DNA of 64,000 bases from Aeromicrobium camelliae (GTDB lineage Bacteria > Actinomycetota > Actinomycetes > Propionibacteriales > Nocardioidaceae): positions 1 through 64,000 of the forward strand of contig NZ_RQJX01000004.1 in the NCBI RefSeq assembly GCF_003850045.1. Reading direction: 5' to 3'. The translations under genes and the position numbers were made by a program. This document shows, in pieces, positions 37,791 through 46,019 of the stretch. A model generated the notes under the pieces. That model had not been told where the DNA came from. It did no database searches and saw only the letters and a list, made by a program, of their open reading frames with translations. Position 1 is the stretch's first letter; every line of letters begins with the position of its first letter.

Positions 37791-38801
37791 TCACCGGAAG
37801 GCCGGCAACACGTCGTTCTTGAACATGTCGAGCGTGGCCAGCACCTGCTCCTGCGGCAGGCCGTACCACTGCATCCGCAAGATGATGTAGGTCAGCCCCT
37901 GGGCCTCGAGCTCCTTGAGCGCCGCGATGGCGCCCTCGGGGTCGGTGAACAGATACGACGCGTCGGCCACATCCGTCGCGGACTGCGCCGACTGCAGGTG
38001 GCGGTAGGCGTCGCCCTGCTGGGGGGCGTTGTACTGCGCGTACTGGGCGGTCACGTCGCCACGCGCCTGGAGTCCGATCGCCCGGGCCCGCTCACGGTCG
38101 CGGTCCAGCACGAGCTCGCGCCGCACGACCAGGTGCTTCACCGGAAGACCGAGCCGTTCCTTCTCGGCGCGGTAATGCCCCAGGACGACCTTGAGGCGCT
38201 CGGGTTCGACGTGCGGCGGGACGATCCAGGCGTCGCCGAGACGCGCCGCGCGCTGCGCGCCCTTCTTGTGCGGCCCCGCGCCGATCCAGATCTCCGGGCC
38301 TCCGGGCTGGACCGGACGCAGGCTGATGCTCTGGTCCTCGATCCGGTAGTACTCACCGTCGCGCGTCACCGGCTCGCCGCTCCAGAGGTCGCGGATCATC
38401 GCGATGCTCTCCTCGAAGCGCCCGACCCGCTCGTCCAGGCCGATCCCGAAGGACGCGAACTCGTTCTCCCGGTATCCCATCCCGAAGCCGGCCACGGCCC
38501 GGCCGCCGGTGATGTGGTCGAGGGTCGAGAACTCCTCGGCGACCTCGACCGGATGCCGCAGCGGGAGGATGAACATGTTGGTGCCCAGCTGCATCTCACC
38601 CGCGTCGGCGGCCAGCGCCGCGAGGGTGGGGACCGGCTGCAGCGTGGGCATCCCGCCGAGATAGTGCTGCAGGACCCAGGCCGACGAGATCCCGCTCTGC
38701 GACGCCGCACGCACCTGCTCACGCATCGCGGCGATCCGGTCGGCGGGGACGACGTCGGGCGGGAAGTCGTTCATGATGGCAAGGCCGAAGGTCAACGGCA
38801 T
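37791..38801 (-). CDS. LLM-class, probably F420-dependent, oxidoreductase
   Basis: A 336-residue luciferase-like (beta/alpha)8-barrel protein. It has LGTNMFILPLRHPVEVAEEFSTLDHITGGR, VAGFGMGYRENEF, and WIGAGPHKKGAQRAARLGDAW, as in F420-dependent LLM members. No dedicated flavin reductase sits beside it, and the same window encodes F420 synthesis, so F420 is the likelier cofactor than FMN. The start is ATG at 38801 with GGGAGACACC upstream. It could add or remove hydride at a hydroxyl or enone of the substrate. A flavin-dependent monooxygenase role remains possible. Confidence 0.85.
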   Translation of the reverse strand: MPLTFGLAIMNDFPPDVVPADRIAAMREQVRAASQSGISSAWVLQHYLGGMPTLQPVPTLAALAADAGEMQLGTNMFILPLRHPVEVAEEFSTLDHITGGRAVAGFGMGYRENEFASFGIGLDERVGRFEESIAMIRDLWSGEPVTRDGEYYRIEDQSISLRPVQPGGPEIWIGAGPHKKGAQRAARLGDAWIVPPHVEPERLKVVLGHYRAEKERLGLPVKHLVVRRELVLDRDRERARAIGLQARGDVTAQYAQYNAPQQGDAYRHLQSAQSATDVADASYLFTDPEGAIAALKELEAQGLTYIILRMQWYGLPQEQVLATLDMFKNDVLPAFR

Positions 38802-38853
38802 GGTGTCTCCCGTGTGGTGCTGTCGGATGGGTGTGGTGCCACGTCCGGGCCGC

Positions 38854-39735
38854 TCATTCGCCACGCACCAGGCGGGCGTGAGCGAGCCAGTCACGCGCCT
38901 TGTCGGCGTGCGCGAGGTCGACGTGCTGGCCGCGGTAACGCACGGCGCCGTGGCCCCGCGCGGCGGCCTCCTCCACCGCGGCGACGAGTCCTTCGTGATA
39001 GGCGACCTCGTCGTCGCTGGGGGTGTAGATCTCGTGGATCACGGGCACGTGGGTGGGGTGGATGGCGATCTGCCCGCGGAAGCCGAGCTGCAGGCCGTAG
39101 TCGGCGAACTCGCGCAGGCCCTCCAGGTCGCCGAGGTCCTCCCACAGCCCGGTGAGCGCGTGCAGCCCGTACTGGCGGCAGGCCAGCAGGATCCGGCTGC
39201 GCAGGTAGAGCGTCTCGCTGCCCTCGCGGGACTGCCGGTAGCCCACCGCGCGGGCGATGTCGGCGTGCGCGGACGTCGGCCCGATCATCGCGCCGACCCG
39301 CTCGGAGGCGCCGGCGATCTCCTGACAGTTGGTGATCGCGTCGACCATCTCGACCGGGACGATCATCTCCAGGCCGTCGGCGCCATTGCGCGCCTCGAAC
39401 CAGTCCAGCAGCGACTCCCAGCGGATGACGTCTCGCGCATCGCGGATCTTGGGGGCGAACACGCCGTCGAGCTCGGGGCCGACGACGGCCTCGAGGTCGG
39501 CGCCGGCCAGACGGGTGTCGAGCGCGTTGGGCCGCACGAACAGACCCACCCGCTCACTGCGCGACCGCAGGTCCCGCAGGGTCTCGCGAGCGGTCTGCCG
39601 GCTCGCCTCCTTCAGATCGGCGGGCACCGAGTCCTCGAGATCGATGACGATGCAGTCCGCCCCGCTCGCCAGGGCCTTGGCGGCCCAGTCCGGCTTGTGA
39701 GCAGGGGCGAACAGCAGGGAGCGGTACGGGTGCAC
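38854..39735 (-). CDS. HpcH/HpaI (CitE-like) acyl-CoA lyase
   Basis: A 293-residue CitE-family C-C lyase. It starts RSLLFAPAHKPDWAAKA, then DCIVIDLEDSVPADLKEAAR-like sequence with the metal Asp/Glu, VRPNALDT, PKIRDARDV, PVEMVDAI with Glu, and QIAIHPTHVPVIHE. Related enzymes cleave malyl-, citramalyl- or methylmalyl-CoA. The start is GTG at 39735 with AGAGGAG upstream. It lies between an acyl-CoA ligase and the LLM oxidoreductase. A matching MaoC hydratase is at 45552-46019 in another operon. Confidence 0.88.
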   Translation of the reverse strand: MHPYRSLLFAPAHKPDWAAKALASGADCIVIDLEDSVPADLKEASRQTARETLRDLRSRSERVGLFVRPNALDTRLAGADLEAVVGPELDGVFAPKIRDARDVIRWESLLDWFEARNGADGLEMIVPVEMVDAITNCQEIAGASERVGAMIGPTSAHADIARAVGYRQSREGSETLYLRSRILLACRQYGLHALTGLWEDLGDLEGLREFADYGLQLGFRGQIAIHPTHVPVIHEIYTPSDDEVAYHEGLVAAVEEAAARGHGAVRYRGQHVDLAHADKARDWLAHARLVRGE

Positions 39736-39747
39736 GTCTGTTCTCCT

Positions 39748-41403
39748 CTACCGGGCGGACTGTTCGCGGTCGTGCGTGTCGTCGGTGATGCCCAGCTCGC
39801 GCAGCTTCGCCTTCTGCACCCGCTGGGACGGGGTCTTGGGCAGCTCGTCGACGAACCGGATGTACCGGGGGATCGCGAACGAGGGGATGCGCTTCTCGAA
39901 GTGCGCCCACAGCTCCTGCGCGGTGACCTCCTCGCGCGCGATCACGTAGGCCATCACCTCGTCCTCACCGGCCTCGGAGGAGGCGGGGACCGCGATCACG
40001 GCGGTCTCGACCACGGCCGGGTGGCTCAGCACGGCGGTCTCGATCTCATAGGAGGAGATGTTCTCGCCGCGGCGGCGCAGTGCGTCCTTGAAGCGGTCGA
40101 CGAAGTAGAACCAGCCCTCGGCGTCGCGCTTGAGGGCGTCACCGGTGTGGAACCAGAGGTTGCGCCAGGCCTCCACCGTCTTCTCGGGCATGTTGAAGTA
40201 GCCCATCGAGCAGATGAAGGGGACCTTCGGGCGGATGACCAGCTCGCCCACCTCGCCGACCGCGACCTCCTCGTCGGTGTCGGGGTCGACGAGCGCGACA
40301 TCGAACCACTCGTCGGCGGCGAGCCCGGCCGCGCCGGCGGGACGGTCCTCGCCGTACGGGGAGATGATCGGCGCCGAGGTCTCGGTCAGGCCGAAGACCT
40401 CCACGAACGCCTCGATGCCGTAGCGCTGCTTGAGCGGCTCGACGAGGGTCGCGGCGGTGGGCGCGGCGAACACGCAACGCAGCGGGTTGTCGGCGTCGTC
40501 GGGCCGCGGGTCCTGCTTGGCGATGAAGTCCATCATGACGCCGATGAAGTTGGTGACCGTCACCTGGCTCTCGCGGATCTGGTCGATCCAGCGACTGGCC
40601 GAGAAGCGGCTGCGGGTGACGAATCGCGCGCCGGCCACGAGGGTCGGGTAGGCGGCCATGAACTGCGCGTTGCCGTGGAAGAGCGGCGTCACCGACATCC
40701 ACGTGTCGAGGCTGCTCAGGCGCACGAGGGAGACGCACTCGTCGGCGAAGAAGTACATCTGGGCATGCGGCATGGCGACGCCCTTGCTCGGACCCGTGGT
40801 GCCGGAGGTGAAGAGCACCGAGGCGAGATCCTGCGGGCGCACGTCGGGAAGCTCGATCTCGTCGCTCACGCGGGAGTCCTCGTCGAGGTTCTCCCAGGGC
40901 TCGGCCCGCCATCCGGCGGCGCGCAGGGCGGCGATCGCCTCGTCGCGTCGGCCGGTGTCGATCACCCAGAACGTGCCGATGGTCGAGGCGGCCTCGGCCA
41001 CGTCGACGAACCGGGAGGCGAAGACGTCGTCGATGACGGCGTGCGTCGCCTCGACCGTCCGGACCTGGTGCGCGAGGAAGTCGTGCTCGTACGCGGTGTT
41101 GATCGGCACCTCGACGAGCCCGGCGACCGCCGTCCCGACCCAGGTGCGCACGAACTGCGAGGAGTTGGCGGCCACGATGACGACGCGGTCGCCCGGCGCT
41201 GCCCCGGCGTCGAGCAGCGTCCGCCCCACCCGCTCGGCGGAGGAGAGCATCTCGGCGAAGGTCCAACGCCGGCCCTCTTCGGGCGCGTCGAGCCAGACAG
41301 CACCGGGCCGCTCGGCCGCCTGATGCCGCAGGACGGTGGGCAACGCCCAGTCGCCACGCTCGACGAAGGTGGGCTTGAGGTCTCGGTAGTAGCGGAAGCT
41401 CAT
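39748..41403 (-). CDS. AMP-forming acyl-CoA ligase
   Basis: A 551-residue ANL-family acyl-CoA synthetase. Core motifs are FTSGTTGPSKG (P-loop), VFGLTETS, WFHTGDALKRD, and DRFKDALRRRGENISSYEIE at the hinge. The terminal segment LPKTPSQRVQKAKLRELG has the catalytic Lys region. The start is ATG at 41403, overlapping the crotonase stop by 4 bp. It makes the CoA ester of a carboxylic acid taken up or produced in the pathway; which acid is unknown. Confidence 0.93.
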   Translation of the reverse strand: MSFRYYRDLKPTFVERGDWALPTVLRHQAAERPGAVWLDAPEEGRRWTFAEMLSSAERVGRTLLDAGAAPGDRVVIVAANSSQFVRTWVGTAVAGLVEVPINTAYEHDFLAHQVRTVEATHAVIDDVFASRFVDVAEAASTIGTFWVIDTGRRDEAIAALRAAGWRAEPWENLDEDSRVSDEIELPDVRPQDLASVLFTSGTTGPSKGVAMPHAQMYFFADECVSLVRLSSLDTWMSVTPLFHGNAQFMAAYPTLVAGARFVTRSRFSASRWIDQIRESQVTVTNFIGVMMDFIAKQDPRPDDADNPLRCVFAAPTAATLVEPLKQRYGIEAFVEVFGLTETSAPIISPYGEDRPAGAAGLAADEWFDVALVDPDTDEEVAVGEVGELVIRPKVPFICSMGYFNMPEKTVEAWRNLWFHTGDALKRDAEGWFYFVDRFKDALRRRGENISSYEIETAVLSHPAVVETAVIAVPASSEAGEDEVMAYVIAREEVTAQELWAHFEKRIPSFAIPRYIRFVDELPKTPSQRVQKAKLRELGITDDTHDREQSAR

Positions 41404-42185
41404 CGCTCGTCCTCTCGCGCGCTGCGGGCCCCGCGGAAGTCCGGGCGCCGCTTCTCCAGGAAGGCGTTGGCGCCTTCGATCATGTCCTCGCTGCCGATGG
41501 CCTGGATCAGCATCCCGAGGCCGGACGACATGTTGTCCTTCGACAGGTTCCACCACTGGTTCGCGCTGATCTTGGCGATCTCCAGATAGCGGGGGCTCAG
41601 CTGGTGGATCTCGGCGAGCCAGCGCTCGACGGCGGCCTCGAGGCCGTCATCGGGGACGACCTCGTTGACCAGGCCCATCGCCAGCGCCTGCTCCGCGGAG
41701 TACCGACGGCACAGCATGGCCATCTCCCGCGCGCGCTTCTCCCCGATCTGCACCGACATGAGGTTCGTGGCGCCGAGCACGGGAGCCGAACCGACCTTGG
41801 GACCGGTCTGGCCGAAGGTCGAACGCTGGGTCGCGATGGCGAAGTCGCAGGCGACGACCAGCTCGTTGCCGCCACCGGCGGCCGCGCCGTCGACGGCCGC
41901 GATCACCGGCCGCGGGCACGCACGCAGGGCGTCGACGAGCCGCAGCGACGTCGTGAAGAGTTGGCGCAGGCCCTCGGGGTCGGGCGTGCCGAGGTTGTTG
42001 AGGGCGCCGCCGGCGCAGAAGGCGCCCCCGGCCCCGGTGAGCACCACGGCCTCGGCATCCGCGGCGTCTTCGACCGCCGCGATCATCGCGCGCGCCATGT
42101 CCAGGTCATAGGCGTTGCGCCGCTCCGGCCGGTTGATCGTGATCCAGACCGCCCCGTCACGTCGTTCGACTTCGACCCCGCTCAC
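41400..42185 (-). CDS. crotonase, MenB/BadI-like
   Basis: A 261-residue crotonase. The stretch TFGQTGPKVGSAPVLGATNL, followed by GEKRAREMAMLCRRYSAEQALAMGLVNEVVP and FLEKRRPDFRG, follows the MenB (naphthoyl-CoA synthase) and BadI (2-ketocyclohexanecarboxyl-CoA hydrolase) pattern rather than ordinary hydratases. However, the catalytic Asp those enzymes have after GS (GSFDGGYG / GSVDPGYG) is replaced by hydrophobic or Pro residues. A ring-opening hydrolase or related C-C reaction is my best guess. GTG at 42185 has GGAGGAG upstream. It leads the five-gene ligase-lyase-LLM-aldehyde dehydrogenase unit. Confidence 0.82.
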   Translation of the reverse strand: MSGVEVERRDGAVWITINRPERRNAYDLDMARAMIAAVEDAADAEAVVLTGAGGAFCAGGALNNLGTPDPEGLRQLFTTSLRLVDALRACPRPVIAAVDGAAAGGGNELVVACDFAIATQRSTFGQTGPKVGSAPVLGATNLMSVQIGEKRAREMAMLCRRYSAEQALAMGLVNEVVPDDGLEAAVERWLAEIHQLSPRYLEIAKISANQWWNLSKDNMSSGLGMLIQAIGSEDMIEGANAFLEKRRPDFRGARSAREDER

Positions 42186-42265
42186 GCCACTCCTCCATAA
42201 TCCATGCCTTTGATGATAAGGAATCTAGTGTAGTGTGCATCACAAGTCAAACCGGAGGGAGTCCC

Positions 42266-43345
42266 ATGCGTGCAGCCGTGCTTCACAGATTCGGATCCGA
42301 GGTGCAGATCGAGGACGTCAGGACCGCGGACCCGGCACCCGACGAGGTCCTCGTCCGCACCGCCGCCTCCGGCGTGTGCCACACCGACCGTACGATGCAG
42401 AACGGCGCCAACGCGCTGCCCCTCCCCCTGATCCTGGGCCACGAGGTCGCGGGGGTCGTCGAGGCCGTCGGCCGCGATGTCACCGACGTGCGGCCGGGCG
42501 ACGCCGTGGCGACCTGTGCCTCGTCGTTCTGCGGCGTATGCCGCTGGTGCCAGCGCGGCGCCCTGCAGCACTGCGAGAACAAGGGGCGGTCACGACCCGC
42601 CGGAAGCCCGCCCCGGCTCACGCTCGGCGATGCCCCCGTGGAGCCCTTCGTCGGACTGGGCGGCTTCGCCGAGCAGTTGCTCGTCCACGAGCGCACCCTG
42701 GTGAAGCTCCCCGGGGACATGCCGCTGGACAAGGCGGCACTGCTGGGCTGTGCCGGGATCACCGGCCTGGGTGCCGTCCGCCACGCGGCCGGCGTCCGCG
42801 CCGGGGATACTGTCGCGATCATCGGCTGCGGGGGCGTGGGCCTCAACGCCGTCCTGGGGGCGCGGCTCGTGGGCGCGGCGCGCATCATCGCCATCGATCG
42901 CCTCCCCGCCAAGCTGGATCTCGCCCGACGTCTGGGCGCCACGGACACGATCGACGCCTCCGAAGTCGATCCCGTCGAGGCGGTCCGCGAGCTCACCGGT
43001 GGCGGCGTCGACCACGCGATCGAGGTCGTGGGCATCGCCGCGACGATCGAGCAGGCGTTCGCGATGCTCGACACGATGGGCACCGCGACCGTCGTCGGCG
43101 TCGCCCATCCCGATCTCAAGGTCCAGATCCCGGCCGCTCAACTGCTGCTGGAGAAGCGCCTCCAGGGCACCAAGATGGGCTCGACGCGCTTCCGCCTCGA
43201 CATCCCGTTCTACTGCGACCTGTACCTGTCGGGCCGTCTCGATCTCGACGCCCTGCTCAGCGAGACGATCGGCCTCGACGAGGTCAATCGCGCGCTCGAG
43301 GACCTCGACGCTCCCACCGGGGCCCGGACGGTCATCACCTTCTGA
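42266..43345 (+). CDS. zinc-dependent alcohol dehydrogenase (MDR)
   Basis: A 359-residue medium-chain dehydrogenase. Catalytic zinc ligands are the Cys in ASGVCHTD and the His in LGHEVAG; the structural zinc Cys residues are in SSFCGVCRWCQRGALQHC. The cofactor fold is IIGCGGVGLNAVLGA with Asp in IAIDRLPAK, hence NAD. GGAGGGAG precedes the ATG at 42266. It diverges from the MenB/BadI-like crotonase. Likely oxidises a primary alcohol to the aldehyde used by the nearby aldehyde dehydrogenase. Confidence 0.92.
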   Translation: MRAAVLHRFGSEVQIEDVRTADPAPDEVLVRTAASGVCHTDRTMQNGANALPLPLILGHEVAGVVEAVGRDVTDVRPGDAVATCASSFCGVCRWCQRGALQHCENKGRSRPAGSPPRLTLGDAPVEPFVGLGGFAEQLLVHERTLVKLPGDMPLDKAALLGCAGITGLGAVRHAAGVRAGDTVAIIGCGGVGLNAVLGARLVGAARIIAIDRLPAKLDLARRLGATDTIDASEVDPVEAVRELTGGGVDHAIEVVGIAATIEQAFAMLDTMGTATVVGVAHPDLKVQIPAAQLLLEKRLQGTKMGSTRFRLDIPFYCDLYLSGRLDLDALLSETIGLDEVNRALEDLDAPTGARTVITF

Positions 43346-43384
43346 GCCCCGGCGGGACACGGGACGAGCCGGTCTCCCGGCTAG

Positions 43385-43424
43385 GGCGATGCGCCGAGGT
43401 GTCAGGACACCTCGGCGCATCGCC
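43385..43424. terminator. hairpin terminator between convergent genes
   Basis: A perfect 18-bp inverted repeat (43385-43402 / 43407-43424) with a 4-base loop CAGG. It sits between the alcohol dehydrogenase stop and the convergent end of the long TRAP/P450 transcription unit, and would serve both strands. Confidence 0.8.
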
Positions 43425-43429
43425 ATGGG

Positions 43430-44698
43430 TCACGCCGGCCTTCTCGCTCCCATCGCGCCTTCCCAGAGAGCGTCGAAGTAGCGCTGCAGGTCAGGGGCAC
43501 CGTCGGCGTACCACTGCGGGAACTCCTCGTAGGACGTCCCGACACCCTCCAGGCCCAGTGCATCGATCCTGTCGGCCCACTCCTGCTCGAACTCGCGGGC
43601 CATCTCCACGAGCGCCTCGCCGTCGGCGACGGCACCACCCTCGGCGACACCGCGCTCCACCTCGTCATGGACGGCTGCGAGAGCGTCGGTCGCCGACGAG
43701 GGGAGCGGCGCGAAGGAGCCGCCGGCGCTGAGGACCTGCTCCACGGCCGCACTCGTGTTCTCCCAGGCGCCCTCGAAGTTGGCCTGCATGAGCACGTCGA
43801 GTCGGTCGACCATCAGCTGCTGCGCCGCGAGCGGAAGCTCGTTCCAGCGCGCCAGGCTCATCGCGATCGAGCCGCCGGGGGCGTTGAAACCCGTCTCCTC
43901 GTCGAACAGCACGTGAGGGGCGGCCGCGATGTATCCGCCGAGCGCCGCTCCGGTCACCGTGGTGAGAGCGCAGTCGACCACCCTGCGCTCGAGCGCCTCG
44001 AACATCTCGTTGTAGCTGATCGACATGGGGTTCATCCCCAGCGCCTCGCTCTCACGGTTCTGGACACCGCTCTGGGTCGCCACACCGCGCCCGGCCACAT
44101 CCTCGGCGGACTCCGCTCCCTCGGCGCAGTAGGGCATGTACGCCCCGGAACCGAACGCGGGAAGCAGCAGCTTCATGTCCTTCGCCTCGTACTCCTCGTC
44201 GACGTCATCGATGGCCGCCGACATGTCGAGCATGATCCCGTGCCACTGGAGCATCCAGTCGACGGGAAGCTGGCGGCCCAGGTGACTGAGGTCGTTGAGC
44301 GCATTGGCGGCGGGGAACTCGGCCGGCACGAGAGCGGGCATCACCGAGCCGATGTCCAACCGTCCGTCGGCGAGGGCCTGATGCACCTCCGTCGGGGGAG
44401 CCACCGCGTTGGAGTAGAAGAAGTTGAAGGTGATCTTGCCGCCCGACCAGTCCTCGACGGCCTCCGCGTAAGCCTCGAAGCGACGCCCGGTGGCCGACCC
44501 CTGGGGTCCCGTGGACTGGATGGTCAGCTCGACCGGCTCCATGTCCTGAAGCGCCTCGACGTACTCGGCCCGGTCGGCGCCGTACTCGACGCTCGCACCT
44601 CCTCCCCCGTCGCCTGATCCGCCCTGCTCGGCGCATGCCGACGTCACCAGGAGGGCAGCCGCCGCACCCAGCGCGCCGATGATCCGATATCGCCGCAT
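43430..44698 (-). CDS. TRAP transporter substrate-binding protein (DctP), second copy
   Basis: A 422-residue DctP-like binding lipoprotein. The signal peptide MRRYRIIGALGAAAALLV leads to the lipid-attachment Cys in TSACAEQGGSG. The mature part has EDWSGGKITF, NAVAPPTEVHQAL, ADGRLDIGSVMP and ALERRVVDCAL. ATG at 44698 is preferred, with AAAGAGG eight bases upstream; two earlier ATGs sit on top of that site. It is a clear paralogue of the DctP at 56818-58107, sharing even the SACAEQGGSG junction, but no second DctQ/DctM pair accompanies it. It is the last gene of the long operon. Confidence 0.9.
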   Translation of the reverse strand: MRRYRIIGALGAAAALLVTSACAEQGGSGDGGGGASVEYGADRAEYVEALQDMEPVELTIQSTGPQGSATGRRFEAYAEAVEDWSGGKITFNFFYSNAVAPPTEVHQALADGRLDIGSVMPALVPAEFPAANALNDLSHLGRQLPVDWMLQWHGIMLDMSAAIDDVDEEYEAKDMKLLLPAFGSGAYMPYCAEGAESAEDVAGRGVATQSGVQNRESEALGMNPMSISYNEMFEALERRVVDCALTTVTGAALGGYIAAAPHVLFDEETGFNAPGGSIAMSLARWNELPLAAQQLMVDRLDVLMQANFEGAWENTSAAVEQVLSAGGSFAPLPSSATDALAAVHDEVERGVAEGGAVADGEALVEMAREFEQEWADRIDALGLEGVGTSYEEFPQWYADGAPDLQRYFDALWEGAMGARRPA

Positions 44699-44729
44699 CT
44701 GCATCATCCTCTTTCTCTTCTGTCGTGGA

Positions 44730-45542
44730 TCAACTCGTCGTCGGCGCGCCGGTCGCGATCCGTTCTGCCAGCGGCAGCGATCGTCCCGCCAGGAAGCCGC
44801 CGTCCACGCCGTAACACGAACCCGTGACGAACCCCGCCTCAGGCGAGGCCAGGAAGGAGACCACCGCCGCGACCTCCTCGGCCTTCGCCAGCCGCCCGAC
44901 CGGATGCGCCGACGCGAGCTGCGCCAGCTCAGCTGGAGTGCGACGGTCGCGAAGGAACGCCGTGTCGACGAAGCCCGGCACCACGGCGTTGACTCTGATG
45001 CCGTCGTCGGCATACTCGAGCGCGGCCGATCGCACGAGACCCGTCAGCGCGTGCTTGGTCGTCGCGTAGGGCGCGGCACCGGCGAAGCCGACCTCGGCCC
45101 CGACCGACGACACCACGACGATGCTGCCGCCCCCGCCCGTCGCCGCCATGAGACGCAGCTCTTCACGCAGGCACCGGAACGTGCCGTTGAGGTTGATGTC
45201 GACGACGCGCTCCCACTCGTCGTCGCTGTGGGCGTGGAGCCGACGCGCCGGGCCGCCCACGGCCGCGAGATTCACCGCGACGTCCAGACGTCCCCAGCGG
45301 TCCGCGATCTCGTCGAACGCCGATCTCACGCTGGCGCTCGAGCGCACGTCGACGGCGATCGCCTCTGCCGCACCCGTCCGGTTCATCGCGGCCGTGGCCC
45401 GCTCTGGATCGAGGTCGGCCACGACCACCCGGAATCCGCGGGCGACGAGCGCGGCCACACAGGCCGTTCCGATGGCGCCGGCTCCCCCGACCACCACGGC
45501 GATTCCTGGAGAATCAGCGGCGACGTCGGACGGGCGACTCAT
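44730..45542 (-). CDS. SDR-family oxidoreductase
   Basis: A 270-residue SDR. The cofactor loop is GGAGAIG, without the customary Thr in front of it; VADLDPERA, VVSSVGAEV and YATTK follow, with NLAAVG in place of NNAG. It lies between the MaoC hydratase and the orphan DctP in the long minus-strand unit, with gaps of 9 and 31 bases. Probably acts on a hydroxyacyl-CoA made by the MaoC enzyme; substrate unknown. Confidence 0.85.
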   Translation of the reverse strand: MSRPSDVAADSPGIAVVVGGAGAIGTACVAALVARGFRVVVADLDPERATAAMNRTGAAEAIAVDVRSSASVRSAFDEIADRWGRLDVAVNLAAVGGPARRLHAHSDDEWERVVDINLNGTFRCLREELRLMAATGGGGSIVVVSSVGAEVGFAGAAPYATTKHALTGLVRSAALEYADDGIRVNAVVPGFVDTAFLRDRRTPAELAQLASAHPVGRLAKAEEVAAVVSFLASPEAGFVTGSCYGVDGGFLAGRSLPLAERIATGAPTTS

Positions 45543-45551
45543 GCTGCACCC

Positions 45552-46019
45552 TCAGGACATCACTTCGTGGGCCGGGCGCTTCATCATGAGCCCGGCGCGT
45601 TTGCAGACCATCACGAGCACGTCGTCCTGGTTGTAGCCGCGGTGCTCGAACCACACGATCCCGGAGTCATCGCGACTCGTGGACAGCCGCTTGTCGAGGA
45701 TCGTGGTCTCGCCGCGCAGCGTGTCACCGGCGAAGACCGGTGCCGGGAATCTGACGTCCTCGTAGCCGAGATTCCCCAGTGTCGTTCCCATCGTGAGCTC
45801 CGGGACGTGAAAGGCACCGATCAGCGCCACGGTGAAGAGGCTGTTGACCAGCGGCCTGCCGTGGATGGTCGTCTTCGCGTATTCGGCGTCGAGGTGAATC
45901 GGGGCGACGTTCATCGTCAGCGACGTGAACAGCACGTTGTCCATCTCGGTGATCGTCCGCCGGAAGGCGTGCTCGTACGTCTTGCCGATCTCGAACTCTT
46001 CGAAGTACAGGCCGCGCAT
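45552..46019 (-). CDS. MaoC-family acyl-CoA hydratase
   Basis: A 155-residue single hot-dog hydratase. The site region reads MNVAPIHLDAEYA, with His and an Asn where many have Asp, then HGRPLVNSLFT, LGYEDVRFPAPVFAGDTL, and CKRAGLMMKRP. This wording resembles itaconyl- or mesaconyl-CoA-type hydratases, which pair with CitE-like lyases. It starts at ATG 46019 with AGGAGC upstream, overlapping the acyl-CoA dehydrogenase stop. The CitE-like gene at 38854-39735 could be its partner. Confidence 0.87.
   Translation of the reverse strand: MRGLYFEEFEIGKTYEHAFRRTITEMDNVLFTSLTMNVAPIHLDAEYAKTTIHGRPLVNSLFTVALIGAFHVPELTMGTTLGNLGYEDVRFPAPVFAGDTLRGETTILDKRLSTSRDDSGIVWFEHRGYNQDDVLVMVCKRAGLMMKRPAHEVMS

Noticed and set aside
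38773-41589. 938-codon open frame on the plus strand
   Set aside because: It lies opposite the CitE-like lyase and acyl-CoA ligase, both with full family motifs. Composition is that of an antisense shadow.
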